Assembly (NCBI GenBank): GCA_001599915.1
Contig: BCIG01000005.1
Span: 186,001 to 250,000 of the forward strand
Source: Symbiotaphrina buchneri
Lineage: Eukaryota > Ascomycota > Symbiotaphrinales > Symbiotaphrinaceae
DNA: 64,000 nt
Direction: 5' to 3'
The position numbers were made by a program, and so were the translations under genes. Below, one piece after another: positions 43,760 to 55,400 of the stretch. The number at the start of each line of letters is the position of its first letter. The stretch's first letter is position 1. The notes below the pieces were generated by a model that searched no databases, was not told the DNA's origin, and saw only the letters and a list, made by a program, of their open reading frames with translations.

Positions 43760-44842
43760 TCAACAAGTCTCGATATTGCCGCAGATTGTAGATATACGAT
43801 ATGATCTTGTCCAGCAAGACCGATGATTGCTGCACGCAACGGCGGTTTCGTGCAGATTTCTTGATGATGTTGGAGATTTGCAGAGATGAAGGAGAAAGAG
43901 GGGAGAGAGAAGGAAAACATGTCTAAAGACCAATGGGAACCGGCACCCATTCTGCGAGGCTGGGATAGATGAGAAAGTAGCGAGGCTGTTCGGTATGGAA
44001 CGAAGAATAGGTCTCGAACGACGAGCGGGAACCGGAGTGGCAGGATCTTGCCGCTACTCCACGTGCGCGGGGAAGGCTTATTGCCGTTAAGAATTTGCAA
44101 TTGACCAATGAGCTGTTTCAGAAGAGATGCTGCATTCTTCTGGATGGCGGATGGAGTATGTGGTGAGGAATGTTGCACTCGGTTCGTGGCTGGCTTTGGA
44201 ATGTTTGCACCCCATCAACGAACGATGCCGAACAGAGTATGCCCTGCCTGGACAGTTGATCGAAGAAAGAGAAAAGTCCGGTACGTGCATTTACTGGTGA
44301 TAGTCCAGGGATTACCGGATTGTCATGCTTTATGCTATATCGCCAAAGTGGTCGATAAAATGTGGATGTGAGTCCATGTCCAAGTGCCTGTCCCTGTCAC
44401 TGTTGTGGCTGCCTCGGCTAATTAATTAAGCTTACCTTAGCGGCCGGAAGCTTATTTAGCGAGTTACACTGCAGCAGTGCAGCTCCCGGCCCCGCACTTT
44501 GACCGAGCGCCGCGGTTATCCCGGTGAGAGTGGAAAATGCAGTTTGAGAGAAGAGGGTGGGATGACAATAAGGGATTAGTATCACGTCGATAGACGCGTG
44601 CTCTTAGTAACAGGAACGTCAAATCTATAGAGATGAACAACTAACTGTGTAGGTGGGTGTCTGGCGTTTTCCATTGATACAAAACCTTTTGGCATATGGT
44701 ACAGGTCCCCTAACTACCAAATATGCAGACCATGCACCATCCCGCCTCAAATGCAATAGTTGACCGCAGATACTAGTACATAAGAATATGTCTTTCCGGA
44801 GATGAGAGTTGCGCAACTCAGTCCTATACACAGGGACGCAGT
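43760..44842. other. Intergenic region between four-TM gene and OXA1
   Basis: 1.1 kb. Minus-strand promoter of the four-TM gene on the left, OXA1 3' region on the right; AATTAATTAAG at about 44420-44430. Open frames here are short and unconvincing. Confidence 0.4.
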
Positions 44843-46344
44843 TTAGTATCTTCTTTTCTCTTGCTTCATTTCCTCTTTCCTCCTCCGCTCATAATCCAGA
44901 GCCTTTTTTCTCTCTTGCTCTGATCTTTTCCAGGGTTCTTTTGATGAACCAGAATATTTTTCCATCGTCTTCTTGCCTTCTTTGATAGTTCCCTCGAGCT
45001 CCGCCTTTGCTTTATTCATGAGGCCCCCGAGAAAGCCCTTTGAAGTAGTCTCCGGGCTGCTTGGAGCTTGATATCTGGGTGTCACGTTCAAGGTGCCAGG
45101 ACTAGACTTCTGTCCTGAAGACCCCCATGAGGGTGTTGAAGGCTTCGGCGGCAGTGGTGCCATGTTGAGATATTTGCGAACAGCCGGTGATCGGAAGGCA
45201 CGGGCCTGGAGAAATCCCATGACAGATGTGAAGGCAAAGCTGAGCTGTAGCCCTGCAGGCATAGGCAGCATGAAAAGAAATGTGACGAATGGCAGACCCC
45301 ATTGCAGGAACTTTTGCATGAGTGGGTTGAGCGTAGCCGCAGCACCCATCTCACCTCCGAACTAAAGCATCCTGGTCAGCATGACTAGTTGATTGGCTGA
45401 ATAGCAGAATCCGAAATACTCACCCTGAAAGCCAGATGCATCATGGCAGCTGTCGCCATTGGTAGTATGTAGAGGGGATCACTCATTGTCAAGTCGGTAA
45501 TCCATGCGAAACCACCCGTCTCCAAGCCAGGGACAGGAAGGTCGGCCATACCCCTAAGCAGTCTAAACGTTCCATAACCGAGGGGTATCTGGATCAATGG
45601 CACAAAAGCTTTCACGGGATTTACTCCCATTTGCTTATATGCCTGCGAAAGCTGAGACCGGGCCATCATCAAAGCAGCCTGATCGCCGTCCCTTGAGGCA
45701 GCGGCCATTCGTTCGGTGATAGGTTCAATTTTCGGCTTTACAGCAGCAAGTTTCACGCTGGTATCGGACGCTTGTATATAGGTATGGAGAAGCGCTAGAC
45801 GTATGGCAAGAGCAGTGATAAGTATGCTTCCCCACCACGGCGTGCCTGTCCATATGTGGATATGTTCGAGAAGCCATTGGACCATGGACGTGGGGCCCCA
45901 ACCGTAGTCAATCCCGATCTCTTTTAGGTAGCCGATATGTTCCGGAATTGAAGTGAGGTCGTCCGTGACATTACTAGCCTCTTCTAACGGAGTGGGTGAC
46001 TGTACCGGCGTCGAGGCATGCTCAGCCGCAGCGCTTGTCGAAGAGCTGACATTGGCTGTCGAGTTGAAGCGAACCGTCGCACCGAAAACATTTCGCGCGA
46101 CATATCTCGATATTTCGGGCCGTGACTGCTGCCGTTGAAGGTTACCTGTGAGTTTGGATATCGATGCCCTAGCAGACGGAGTTTGGAAATGTGAGAACTG
46201 CGCGAAAAAGAATTGTGAGTGAAGGCTTCAACCACAGGCGGAAGAAGAGTTTACCTGTCTAGATGATCTGAATGTGTACGTTAGTTCATTTCGATCTTTT
46301 GACAGTGCCCGGCCGGCCGACCGAAGGCCTCTGATAGCAATCAT
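44843..46344 (-). CDS. OXA1: Mitochondrial inner-membrane insertase Oxa1
   Basis: YidC/Oxa1/Alb3 insertase for mitochondrially encoded and conservatively sorted proteins. Exons 46344-46255, 46197-45424, 45361-44843 (introns 57 and 62 nt), 460 aa. The N-terminus (MIAIRGLRSAGRALSKDR) is a typical presequence, found only when the 57-nt first intron is removed; the second exon has no usable ATG. Core seen: DDLTSIPEHIGYLKEIGIDY, GPTSMVQWLLEHIHIWTG, WWGSILITALAIRLALL, the KPKIEPITERM loop, QMGVNPVKAFVPLIQIPLGY, GGFAWITDLTMSDPLYILP, then LQWGLPFVTFLFMLPMPAGL and LQARAFRSPAVRKYL. The C-terminal tail is charged and coiled-coil-like (SEQERKKALDYERRRKEE), as used for mitoribosome binding in yeast. Confidence 0.93.
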
Positions 46345-46986
46345 TGCCGGGTCAGCAGAGTTTCATCTGCTGGAGATTGTCGCATTCTACTTCAGGGATC
46401 TAGCATTGGAGGCATTCGGAGGGTAAAATTTACGGGAGGCATCATGTACGCGAGCGCAACATTGCATCTTGGCTGCGCTACCTCCTTAAATGGTACTTGG
46501 TATCAAGACATCGTTTTTTTTGCTTCACTCATATTTTCATCAAGCAGCATTGTCCGACTGCAATATGCGAAGGCTTCTACAGAGCTAATACCATGAATTG
46601 CCTATCGTATTCATTGTATACAGAGTCAACTGGACTGATATCTGCAGTGTGCTCTATCTACAATCGCTGCAAGCAAGCGCGTCCGTATCGGTACCGAGCT
46701 TTCCACGTCGAGGACGTTGACCGACTTTATTCCAGAGCCGCTAGATCATCTATATTCACTCCCCTCCGCCGCCGCTGCTCCACTGGGTCGTCGCGGATTT
46801 CGATACCTGGGCCAACTGGCCGAGAGTTTCTCCAGTTCGGAAATACCTGCCGAAGAACTCCAGATCAGCAAGTGTCTGTGAGAAGTGTAGCTGCGACGCC
46901 TTTAGAGTAATACGCTGTAATCTTGCCACATGATGTCGAGAAATGGAACGTCGCAGATTACAGGCGGTAGCCTTGAAGTTGGGGAC
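46345..46986. other. Intergenic between OXA1 start and MIM1 end
   Basis: 642 nt holding the OXA1 promoter on the minus strand and the 3' region of MIM1. No gene supported. Confidence 0.4.
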
Positions 46987-47265
46987 TCAGTATACCTTTG
47001 TGCCTCCCCATCCCAACTGAAAGGCCGTTTCATGAGCCATCAGTTCGCCAAATCCCAGCATCAAACCATTGACGAAAGGTAGCAAGAGGTTGATAGCAGC
47101 ACCTCTCAGGAGACTCCAGATTGTCGGAGGCGAGTATATTATTACCGGCGAGCTTGATGATGATGGTGGTGAAGGTGACGACTCATTGTGCGCTGAGTAT
47201 GATTCGCTGTCTGAGGGTATGGTCATGGAAGAATCGGACAGGTTGTTGCGGCCGCCAGTAGCCAT
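46987..47265 (-). CDS. MIM1: Mitochondrial outer-membrane import protein Mim1
   Basis: Small outer-membrane protein (Tom13) that helps insert alpha-helical outer-membrane proteins and assemble the TOM complex. Single exon, 92 aa from the ATG at 47265; the longer open frame starts at TTG. Seen: a Ser/Asn-rich, slightly acidic cytosolic N-terminus (SPSPPSSSSSPVII), then the conserved membrane segment WSLLRGAAINLLLPFVNGL with GxxxG-type spacing, MLGFGELMAHETAFQLGW, ending GGTKVY. The membrane segment is the hallmark of the family. It is divergent from SHP1. Confidence 0.87.
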   Translation of the reverse strand: MATGGRNNLSDSSMTIPSDSESYSAHNESSPSPPSSSSSPVIIYSPPTIWSLLRGAAINLLLPFVNGLMLGFGELMAHETAFQLGWGGTKVY

Positions 47266-47725
47266 GACGGAGTCGAGCAGGCTGCGAAGTTCAAAATCAC
47301 CTAGAGTAGAATGTATATTGGGCAATGTGTCGATGGTTCAATGTGGCCCTTCCGCGGCGAAATTGCAAGCCCTCCAGTTGCTTCGTTTGTGTTGTGGTTC
47401 GAAACGAACTTTGGCGGCGTCCGAGACGGGTGTTGACCCCATCCCCACCAGCGAAGGAAGTGTGGACGGCAGGGTCCGTGAGTGGCTACAGCAGCTCCCT
47501 TTTTAGCGGGGACCTCCAACTACGTAGTGGCCTGTCGCCTGGTCTCCTCCGCTTCGACTCAAATCGGTGATTACCAACTGACAGCACCCTCTGCAACTTA
47601 GCAAGAAAGACCCTGCATCATTCTCGACGTGCCTTTCTTTTGGAACTGGTATCATTCGACTGATATCCGTCTCTTCACTTTACCACCCCTTCTATCTCAT
47701 ATCAGCAAAAGTGCGCGAACAGAAC
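47266..47725. promoter_or_regulatory. Bidirectional promoter region MIM1 / SHP1
   Basis: 460 nt between the ATGs at 47265 (-) and 47726 (+). CT-rich tracts near 47620-47710 suit the SHP1 leader. No specific site recognised. Confidence 0.45.
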
Positions 47726-49098
47726 ATGGCTGATGCACAGGTGGATCGCGATACTGCGATCACTCATTTCTGCAGTCTAACGGGCTGCTCCACAGAAGAG
47801 GTCAGTTGAAGCTTGTCATGCTTTCCTCTATCTGAACCTCACGACTCATTCTTGTCTTAGGCTCAACAGTATCTCGTCACCAATGACTGGGACCTTGAAG
47901 CTGCGGCCGCGGATTACTACGCATCACTGGAAGAACCTGCCGAACAGGAAGAGCACGATCCAGCTTCCACGACCTCCTCGAGTAATGTCGTAGCTGGTGG
48001 TGGCCGAACGCTTGGAGGAGGACCTGTTCCACCTCAGCCCATTCCTACGACATCCAGCTCCTCGTCCAGGTCTACATCACGCGGCAAACCACCAGCATCC
48101 AACAGCAGGAAGATTGCTACACTCAGGGATATAACTGGGGGCGAACAAAGTTCCTCGCATGGTCGACATGGTTCAGCAGATGATTCCGATGATGATGATG
48201 ACACTCAGGACTTCTTCGCAGGTGGTGAGAAATCCGGTCTCGCGGTCCAAAACCCAGGAGATCCCAGGGATCATGTAAAGGCCATCATTGACAGAGCAAA
48301 GAAGTACGAAAGAGCTAGCTTGATGATATAATATTCAATAACGGCTGACTTCTATACAGGAATATGCCCAGACCCGATGGCGAGGATCCAGTAGGACCGT
48401 CATCTCATTTCAGAGGGACGGCTCGAACCCTTGGCGGGGACGACGCGCCAAGTAGAGTCATCGAAGACCCAAGTGCTCGTGGCCCTCGGCAGCAGCCTCC
48501 CGCGAAACGCATCTTGCACCTCTGGAAGGACGGATATTCAGTGGACGACGGAGAGCTCTTCCGTTTCGACGATCCCAACAATGCGGAACATCTAGCCTTG
48601 ATAAACCAAGGCCGAGCTCCACTAGAGATCATGAACGTCGAGCCGGGGCAACCGGTAGATGTCCAGGTAGCGCCACACAATGAAAACTACGTCGCCCCGA
48701 AGAAGACTTACAAGCCTTTCTCTGGTGGCGGCCATCGGCTTGGTAGTCCAACTCCCGGCACGGTCACGCACAGAGAGCCGGCACCAGCTCCCGCGGCGAG
48801 CTCTTCAGCCGCACAGACCTCGTCGCAGCCATCGAGCGTTGATGTGGATGAGTCGCAGCCTACAATCTCTCTGCAGATCCGTCTGGGCGATGGGGCACGA
48901 CTGGTGTCAAGGTTCAACGTTACACATACTATCGGCGACGTGTACTCCTTCGTCAACGCTTCGAGCCCCGCGAGTCGCTCGCGGCCGTGGGTACTGATGA
49001 CAACGTTCCCCAGCAAGGAGTTAAAGGATAAAGAGACAAAGCTGGGTGATCTAGCGGAGTTCAAGAGGGGAGGCGTCGTGGTACAAAAGTGGGTCTAA
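47726..49098 (+). CDS. SHP1: Cdc48 cofactor Shp1/p47 (UBA-SEP-UBX)
   Basis: Adaptor of the Cdc48/p97 ATPase in ubiquitin-dependent and membrane-fusion functions. Exons 47726-47800, 47861-48303, 48360-49098 (introns 60 and 56 nt), 418 aa. Seen: N-terminal UBA-like domain (ITHFCSLTGCSTEE|AQQYL, NDWDLEAAAADYYASL); acidic DDSDDDDDTQDFFAGGEKSG; RTLGGDDAPS; SEP domain (ILHLWKDGYSVDDGELFRFD, INQGRAPLEI); a SHP-box-like YKPFSGGGHRLGSP; and the C-terminal UBX domain (PTISLQIRLGDGARLVSRFN, TTFPSKELKDKETKLGD, ending VVVQKWV). Architecture is complete. Confidence 0.95.
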
Positions 49099-49510
49099 AG
49101 ACGGGTGGTCTCATCGTTGAAGGCGCGCGGGGAAGCCCGAAGGGGCCATTGCATCCGATCTGTTAACTGCATTTCGGCGAAAACAAGCATAGATAGAGCT
49201 TCGTGATTAGAAACTAAAAGTTTCGTCAAACCCAAAACCTAATGCTCTAACTTCTGGTAATTTCTCTTCGTCTACACTTCGACTCGCAGCACCATCCCCA
49301 GCATTGCGCGGACAGGGCATCTTAACACCCCTACGTCTCTAGCCCCATTCTATGGGCAAGCCTCGAGTGCCGTGAAACGCGGCCCCGTGATGGAGTGTCT
49401 CCGGGCAGCGCCCGAGCCAATATCGGCGCGTGTGGGTATGGACCCAGTACTGTGGCTCACTGTTTTCCCGAGTGACTATATGGCGTTCGCTTTGGCGAAA
49501 CTGAAACCAT
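49099..49510. other. Convergent 3' region SHP1 / CFD1
   Basis: 412 nt between converging genes. No gene or RNA recognised. Confidence 0.4.
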
Positions 49511-50519
49511 TCATGATGCGCCATTTGCCCCCCTCTCAATAGCAGCGGTAAGTTCGGACGTCATGCCCTCAAACAGAGGGCACAAGGAGCAGCTCCTGTA
49601 TTTCTCCACAAGGAGACCTTGGCTGTCGGCTTCCGCCAACGGAGTATCCGGCGCTTCAGTACCACCGTTGGCAGTGCCCATCTCCCTGCCCTCCATGATG
49701 GTTCCAGCAGGATAGACGGGCTTTCTGCCTTCCTCCACCAGCACGACGAGCTGCGGGTCAATCGGCACGCTGCCCAAAAACTTGACGCCGAATTCCGCGG
49801 CCATCACCCTGCCTCCACCACTGCTGAACACGTTTGTGCACTCGCTGCAGTGCGGACAGACGAAGCCACTCATGTTCTCGATGACACCAAGGACGTGGAT
49901 GCCAGTTTTGGCGCAGAAGTTCAGTTCTTTTCTCACATCCGCGGTAGCCACTGCCTGCGGCGTTGTCACGACCACGGCACCAGCCACCTGGCCCGGATGA
50001 GCCTGTTTCAGCAGCGTCTCTGCCAGGCTGATGTGCTCGTCAGACGTCCCCGGCGGCGTGTCAATCAGCAGGTAGTCCAGCTCGCCCCACTGCACGTCGC
50101 TGAGGAACTGCCGCACCATGGCAGTCTTCTTCGGCCCGCGCCAGACGACGGCGTCGCCACGCTGCCGAAGCAGAAAGCCCAGGCTCATGCATTGCAGCGA
50201 ACCGATATTCTGAGATGGATCTGACGGGTGCACAGGGACGGGTAACCAACCACCAGGGGCTTGGGTGACCTTGCTGGATTCGATGCCAAAGAAACGAGGG
50301 ATGGATGGGCCAGTGAGATCGATGTCGAGGACGCCAACGCTGTGTCCTTGAAGGGAGAGCGAGAGGGCGAGCTGCGTCGTGACCGAGGATTTGCCTACGC
50401 CGCCCTTGCCAGAGAGGATCTGAGATGGTGGCGGGCTTTGATTAGCGGGGCTTATCGATAAGCATAGGGGACACGGCAAGGCAAACCAGGACAATGTGTT
50501 TCACCCGATCCAGGGACAT
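49511..50519 (-). CDS. CFD1: Cytosolic Fe-S cluster assembly ATPase Cfd1
   Basis: Mrp/NBP35-family scaffold ATPase that works with Nbp35 in cytosolic iron-sulfur assembly. A 33-nt first exon (50519-50487, [11 protein letters not shown]), a 67-nt intron, then exon 50419-49511; 313 aa. Seen: deviant Walker [13 protein letters not shown] beginning right after the intron, [71 protein letters not shown] with the C-x2-C bridging-cluster site, and [12 protein letters not shown]. It lacks the four-Cys N-terminal ferredoxin-like motif of Nbp35, which together with length identifies Cfd1. The N-terminus would be lost without the mini-exon. Confidence 0.94.
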
Positions 50520-52459
50520 GATGGGGATTGGGTTGCTGGGTGTTCCCACCTGGCGCGCTCGGAATCTGTATGGACAAGGGCAGTGGTTGATGTGTTAGCG
50601 GACTGCGCGTGCATCAAACTCCTGTTGTCGTTTTAGAAAAGAGGCGTGGAGCGAGACGAAGCTTAGAAATCGGTCTGCAGGAGCGAGAAAGAGAAAGGGA
50701 AAGTTTCCGTCATCTCCATTTGCCCTGAGCTAAGATTTAAGGTACGACTACCTTAGCGTTAGCGAGAGCTTTCGACACAGTGGACGGCAGGTTTTCGCGA
50801 TTAAGGTCGTCGTACCGTTTCCCATCTTCTAAGAAGGTTGAACAAATTGGAATTATTGAGCTTCGAGTCCTTCGTAATGTAAAACCAATGAAGAACGAAC
50901 TCTGCCGTTGTTGCTTTGATTTAGTGATTTCCAGGTTGATTTACCGGGTACGCTGACTGTCAGAAGCTCCCCACCATGCAGCATCATCGCATGTGCGAAA
51001 ATCTGTCGTTGAGCCACCAGCTCCGTGCTTCATTCGTTGAGGGAATGGATGGGATGGAACCCAGGATAGCTTCGACTTGCAGGCAGCTGCTCCATCTGCA
51101 CGTGGCCGAATCCGGTCGTTTCTGGAGAGGAGAGGTTGCGACTTCGACCCCCGAAGTCCAGACGCGGCGACAGGCGCCGCTGTGGATGCATCGCCAACGC
51201 ATACAGATCGGCCGGCGCATAACTGGCCATGCGCCTAAGCCCAAATCCCCTCCTGCTGTTCATTACTGGTCCGTCTCCGTTGACATCCCGCAGGCCCGTC
51301 CAGTGGCAAAATTGAAAACAAAAAAAATCTTAAATTGATATATCGCAAATAATTAATTGGCTTTCGTGCATTGCATCCTGTCATTATTCAATTCGTTGAT
51401 GGTTGTTGCGTTGTTGTTCTCCAGAGGTAAAGCAGTCGGCCAGTACTCTCGCTTCCATCCGACACCGAACCGTCTCCGCCGAGAACAAGAAAGCCATGAC
51501 AGTTGCGTGGCTCCCGAAGCCGTTCAAGCTAAGGTAACTGTTATCATTTAGTGAGATACTTTAACGCAGATACCATCTACATTAAGGTAGCTTAGAGAAG
51601 CTCCACCAGAACGTCAACCGACGCTCTGGACAGAGCCAGCCAGTTGGACGACGCCGTCCGTTGATCTTTCAAATTGACTTAGGCGCATCTGTGCAGGCAG
51701 CCTGTACGACGCTCAATTCGGCTGCTCTTCGAATGCATCAACGTATCGTGTTCTGCCTAAACGAATGCTCCGACTGGCCAGTCTGAGCATCCCTGCTGCA
51801 CGCATCACAAGACCGCTAGAGTCTCATTTGTAGGGCCCAGAACTGCTACCCCTCCATCCCTGCTGCGCCCTTGCTACCAATTCGTACCGGTACGAGTGGC
51901 CTGCTCGTCCATTCTGTACAGCCTACTCCGTTTCTTCCTTTGACTGCCTGGGCAAGCAGCTATCTTTGCCCTCTGCTGAAACATATCCTGCGCTTCATCG
52001 AATGAGAAGCATCGCTGGCACCTTGGGAAGTCGGAAACCCCAGATCGCCCATTCACTGCCTCTCGGCGTCAGGGAATATCTAAACCTGCTGTTCGCCTCT
52101 CACAATTGACCCTCGTCCAATACCGACGATCCACATATTCTGATGTTCCGCGTTGCAGCATCGTACACGGCTTGTCGACGCGGGTAGCCGAGTCGTGAGC
52201 CTCAGCTCCTATCACCACCTTCTGCACGTCTCCACGCGCCGGCCGCTGGCTGAAAGAAAGCCCCTTATAGGCCATCATGGCGGTCTCCCCGTTAGACTGG
52301 TGGGATCAGCGGGAGTAGGTGAGCGTAGTAAGCTCATCTCCTTCGCTGGCATTCTCTCAATCTGTCCACGACCCCTGTCAAGAACAAGCCGTGTTCGAAG
52401 GGACCGGCGCCGCTGTTCCTTTCCACGCCGCCGCTGGTCGGGCAGGACTCGATGGCGAG
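50520..52459. other. Long divergent intergenic region CFD1 / RasGAP-like gene
   Basis: 1.9 kb upstream of two divergent genes. An inverted pair TAAGGTA-CGAC-TACCTTA lies at 50738-50755, about 220 nt upstream of the CFD1 ATG, with further TAAGGTA copies near 51530 and 51583. Short pyrimidine-rich frames near 52150-52450 probably belong to the leader of the plus-strand gene. No gene supported. Confidence 0.4.
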
Positions 52460-55400
52460 ATGAGCAAAGATTCGTCGTCGCCGCCCGGGCCTGGGCATTC
52501 ATCTCCTCGTATGTGGCCTTAATTCAACTGCAGATCTCATTCGCCGTGATTGCTCCTCCTGGGCTGCCAATGAAACCAGGAGCGCAATTTATGCGGGCTG
52601 CAGCACGATGATGTGGCAGAAGCTAACGCGCAACAGCCGTGTCACTTCCTTCAACCCCATCTCCGCCTGATAATTATGAACATCCTCACGGAGCTCCGCT
52701 TCGTTCGAGAAGCTCCCGTAGGTCGCCGTCGCCGCCCTCACAGACAGCGAGGATTGGTGGTCGGTCGAGCGACAACGACAAGACAACCATCGCGCATCGA
52801 CAACATCGACCGAGTGTAGCGCCTTCGGCCTCAGCACCTGCCGGGAAGCTCCCAAGACTGCCTCCTCAGGATCCATCGCAGTATACTGATTCCTACGTCC
52901 CCACTTCTGCCGTAACGACATCTTCTACGTCCCTTGCAGAGCTCGCTCATTTAATTCGCCTTCAAGGCTACCAGGAACAGCGAAGATTTCAATCGCGGGT
53001 CAGGCTTCATAGATGGCTCGTCGCCAGTGCTCTATCTGCGCGTCTGGCACGCTGCGGAGAGCTCGCCCACAAGACGTTGGTTGACAGCTTTAGGTCCGAC
53101 GATAAGAAAAGCTTTGCAACACTCTATAATGCTCTTCATGATGTTCGCAACTCCTGCGATGCAACAAGACGTTATGCATTGCTGGAACCAGATCTCCAAG
53201 CTCCTAGGGCGATCCGGCCTAGAAGTGATGGCCCACGAAATGTTTCTACCTTCATGAGCAGTCTGCCTTCGCATATCAAAGATGATGTGCTTGATTTCGT
53301 TTGCAGAATCAGAAACGATGCCGAATTCCTTGCTGCCCGGATCTCGAGTCTCTCGATCGCCGAGCTTACGTCCATGACTTCCTTTCACACCTCGCTGGAC
53401 CCAATAGAATCGGTCATGCCACTTCAATCGCGCGGAAGAGTACTGCAAGCCGGAACTACAAGGCCATCTAGTGCTAGTCCTTCTCCAGTGGAACGCCTCT
53501 TATCTTTTCAACGTCATGATCCCCTCTCTGCCCTTCTATACACCATCTTCGCAAATTCTTCTGGTCCAGATTCTGCGGAGGATCTAAGGCGTACTGATGT
53601 TTGGTCTTCAATGTGTGCCCGTTTGATTACAGAATCCAAAAGTGGTAGCGAGCAATTCATGTGTACGGTCCTTAATACCTGGGCTTCCATGAGAGAATGG
53701 CCTGCTAAAGGGAACCTTGAGCTGTACCTCATGAGGATGCTTCAGGATGGTGCCTTCCTTTTGGAGAAATCTGAGGACTCCCTCCCTGGACCGAGACCAC
53801 AGGTAGAACCACGGAGTGCAAAGGATACCATTGCCGCCGAAGAGTTTTGGGACAAGGCCGTAAAGGATTTGTTCGAGGTCATTGATGATGAACCAAGTGC
53901 TGGGGGAATTCCGGAAGGCGTGCTTGAATTGGGCCTGGCTATCATCAAGAAGCTTGAAGATCCGAAGAAGCAGAGAATTGTCCAGACATTCATTGTTTCC
54001 AAGTGGCTTTTTTCGGTCTTTCTAATGAACGCAATCATCCACCCTGAGGTATGACGAGCATCCTTGTATTCTTTAAGTTATTACCCGGCTAATAATTTAC
54101 AGAGTCACGGAATCATGACTGGCCACCACATAACCGAATATGCACGACAGAAGATACTGAAAGAAATCGCCATCCGCTCCCAGAAGCAGGTCCTTGATGC
54201 AACGTATAATTGGCATGTGATCCCTATGACATAAACCTACCTGCATTGCTGACCTGTTCTTTCCAGGAAACAAGCCGCTCCTCCGCCTCCTGATATCAAA
54301 GCCCACATTGACAATATACTCGGCCGTTTCAGGCACTCTCGGACCAAGGGCTCCAAGCCCATACTCCTGCCAGATAAAGCCATCACCTCACCAAGGGAAA
54401 CCGTAGAAGTGCAGCCTTTCCTCGTCATTTGCCCCTCTGATATTATCACGTTGTTCAACACGCTTTTCCCTGAAAAGCGACCCCCGTCTAGTTCCCTAGA
54501 CAGAGATATGCTGAGAAGCGGCTTGGTATCATCTGCCTCCTCTGTCTCTGGTCTTTCAGTTCCAATTCGCTCCCAGCAGACCGTCCGCGGCGGCTTCGAC
54601 TCTACGTCCCTACTCAGTAATAGTGGTTCCTCGATGGCAAGCGAAATGACGTCTAGGGAGCCACTATTAGAGAACTCTGATACTTCTTCCCCCTTGGGCA
54701 CCAGGACTGAGCTCAAGGACGCACCTGCTCTTGTCTCCATTGAAGACTACGGGCAGAGGTTGAGAAAGAGCATCGCTGACATGACTCGAATTCTAGGCCT
54801 CGAAGCTGCGGCTGGGTCATGTCATCCTTGCGCGGAGAATTGGGCGGTCCTCTATGTATCTCGAGATGGAAAGTCATCGATGACAAGGATGCGCAAAGAC
54901 TGGGATGAGGAAGAGGAAGATGACGAAGATTCGCCTGAAAGTGATAGCGAAGATGAGGGGCCCGGGGAGAAAAGTGAGCTTGAACGGGATTATCATCAGC
55001 TCAAAGAAGCTATAATCAAGCTTGTTGAGGAGTATGAAATTCCCAAAGAGCTAGCACCTGATAGCGAATCAAAGGAGTTCAGCAACCGTACCTCGGGCCA
55101 TCGTCGAGAGCCGAAGAACCATGCCATTTCAAAGGCCGAGGTCAGGTCCAACGCAGTTCAGGGACCTTCGAAGAATCCGTATCAAAGTCAGTTGACAGCA
55201 ATGATTGCAAGCCAAAAGCAAGCGGTACCCGATCGCCCTCGACAGCTGCACGGACGAAGCAATAGTCTCAAAGATTCTAAGGACATCAATCAAGAACCTG
55301 CCCCGGTGCTGCTGACTATGCTTGAAGCGGCCATGAACCAGTGTCAAGCAAGATCAGACTTTGTAGCAGCGCATTTGTACTGGAAAACTCTGCAACAGCT

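Noticed and set aside
10871-51589. Recurring TAAGGTA/TACCTTA motif in intergenic DNA
   Set aside because: I counted about eleven 7-mer copies on both strands, including one inside RTT109, against roughly eight expected by chance in 64 kb. Only the palindrome at 11650-11661 and the inverted pair at 50738-50755 are mildly notable.
54204-54266. GC-AG intron starting at GCATGT in the RasGAP-like gene
   Set aside because: A normal GT donor five bases upstream (GTATAA at 54204) gives the same phase and joins DAT to KQAAPPPP, so no non-canonical site is needed.
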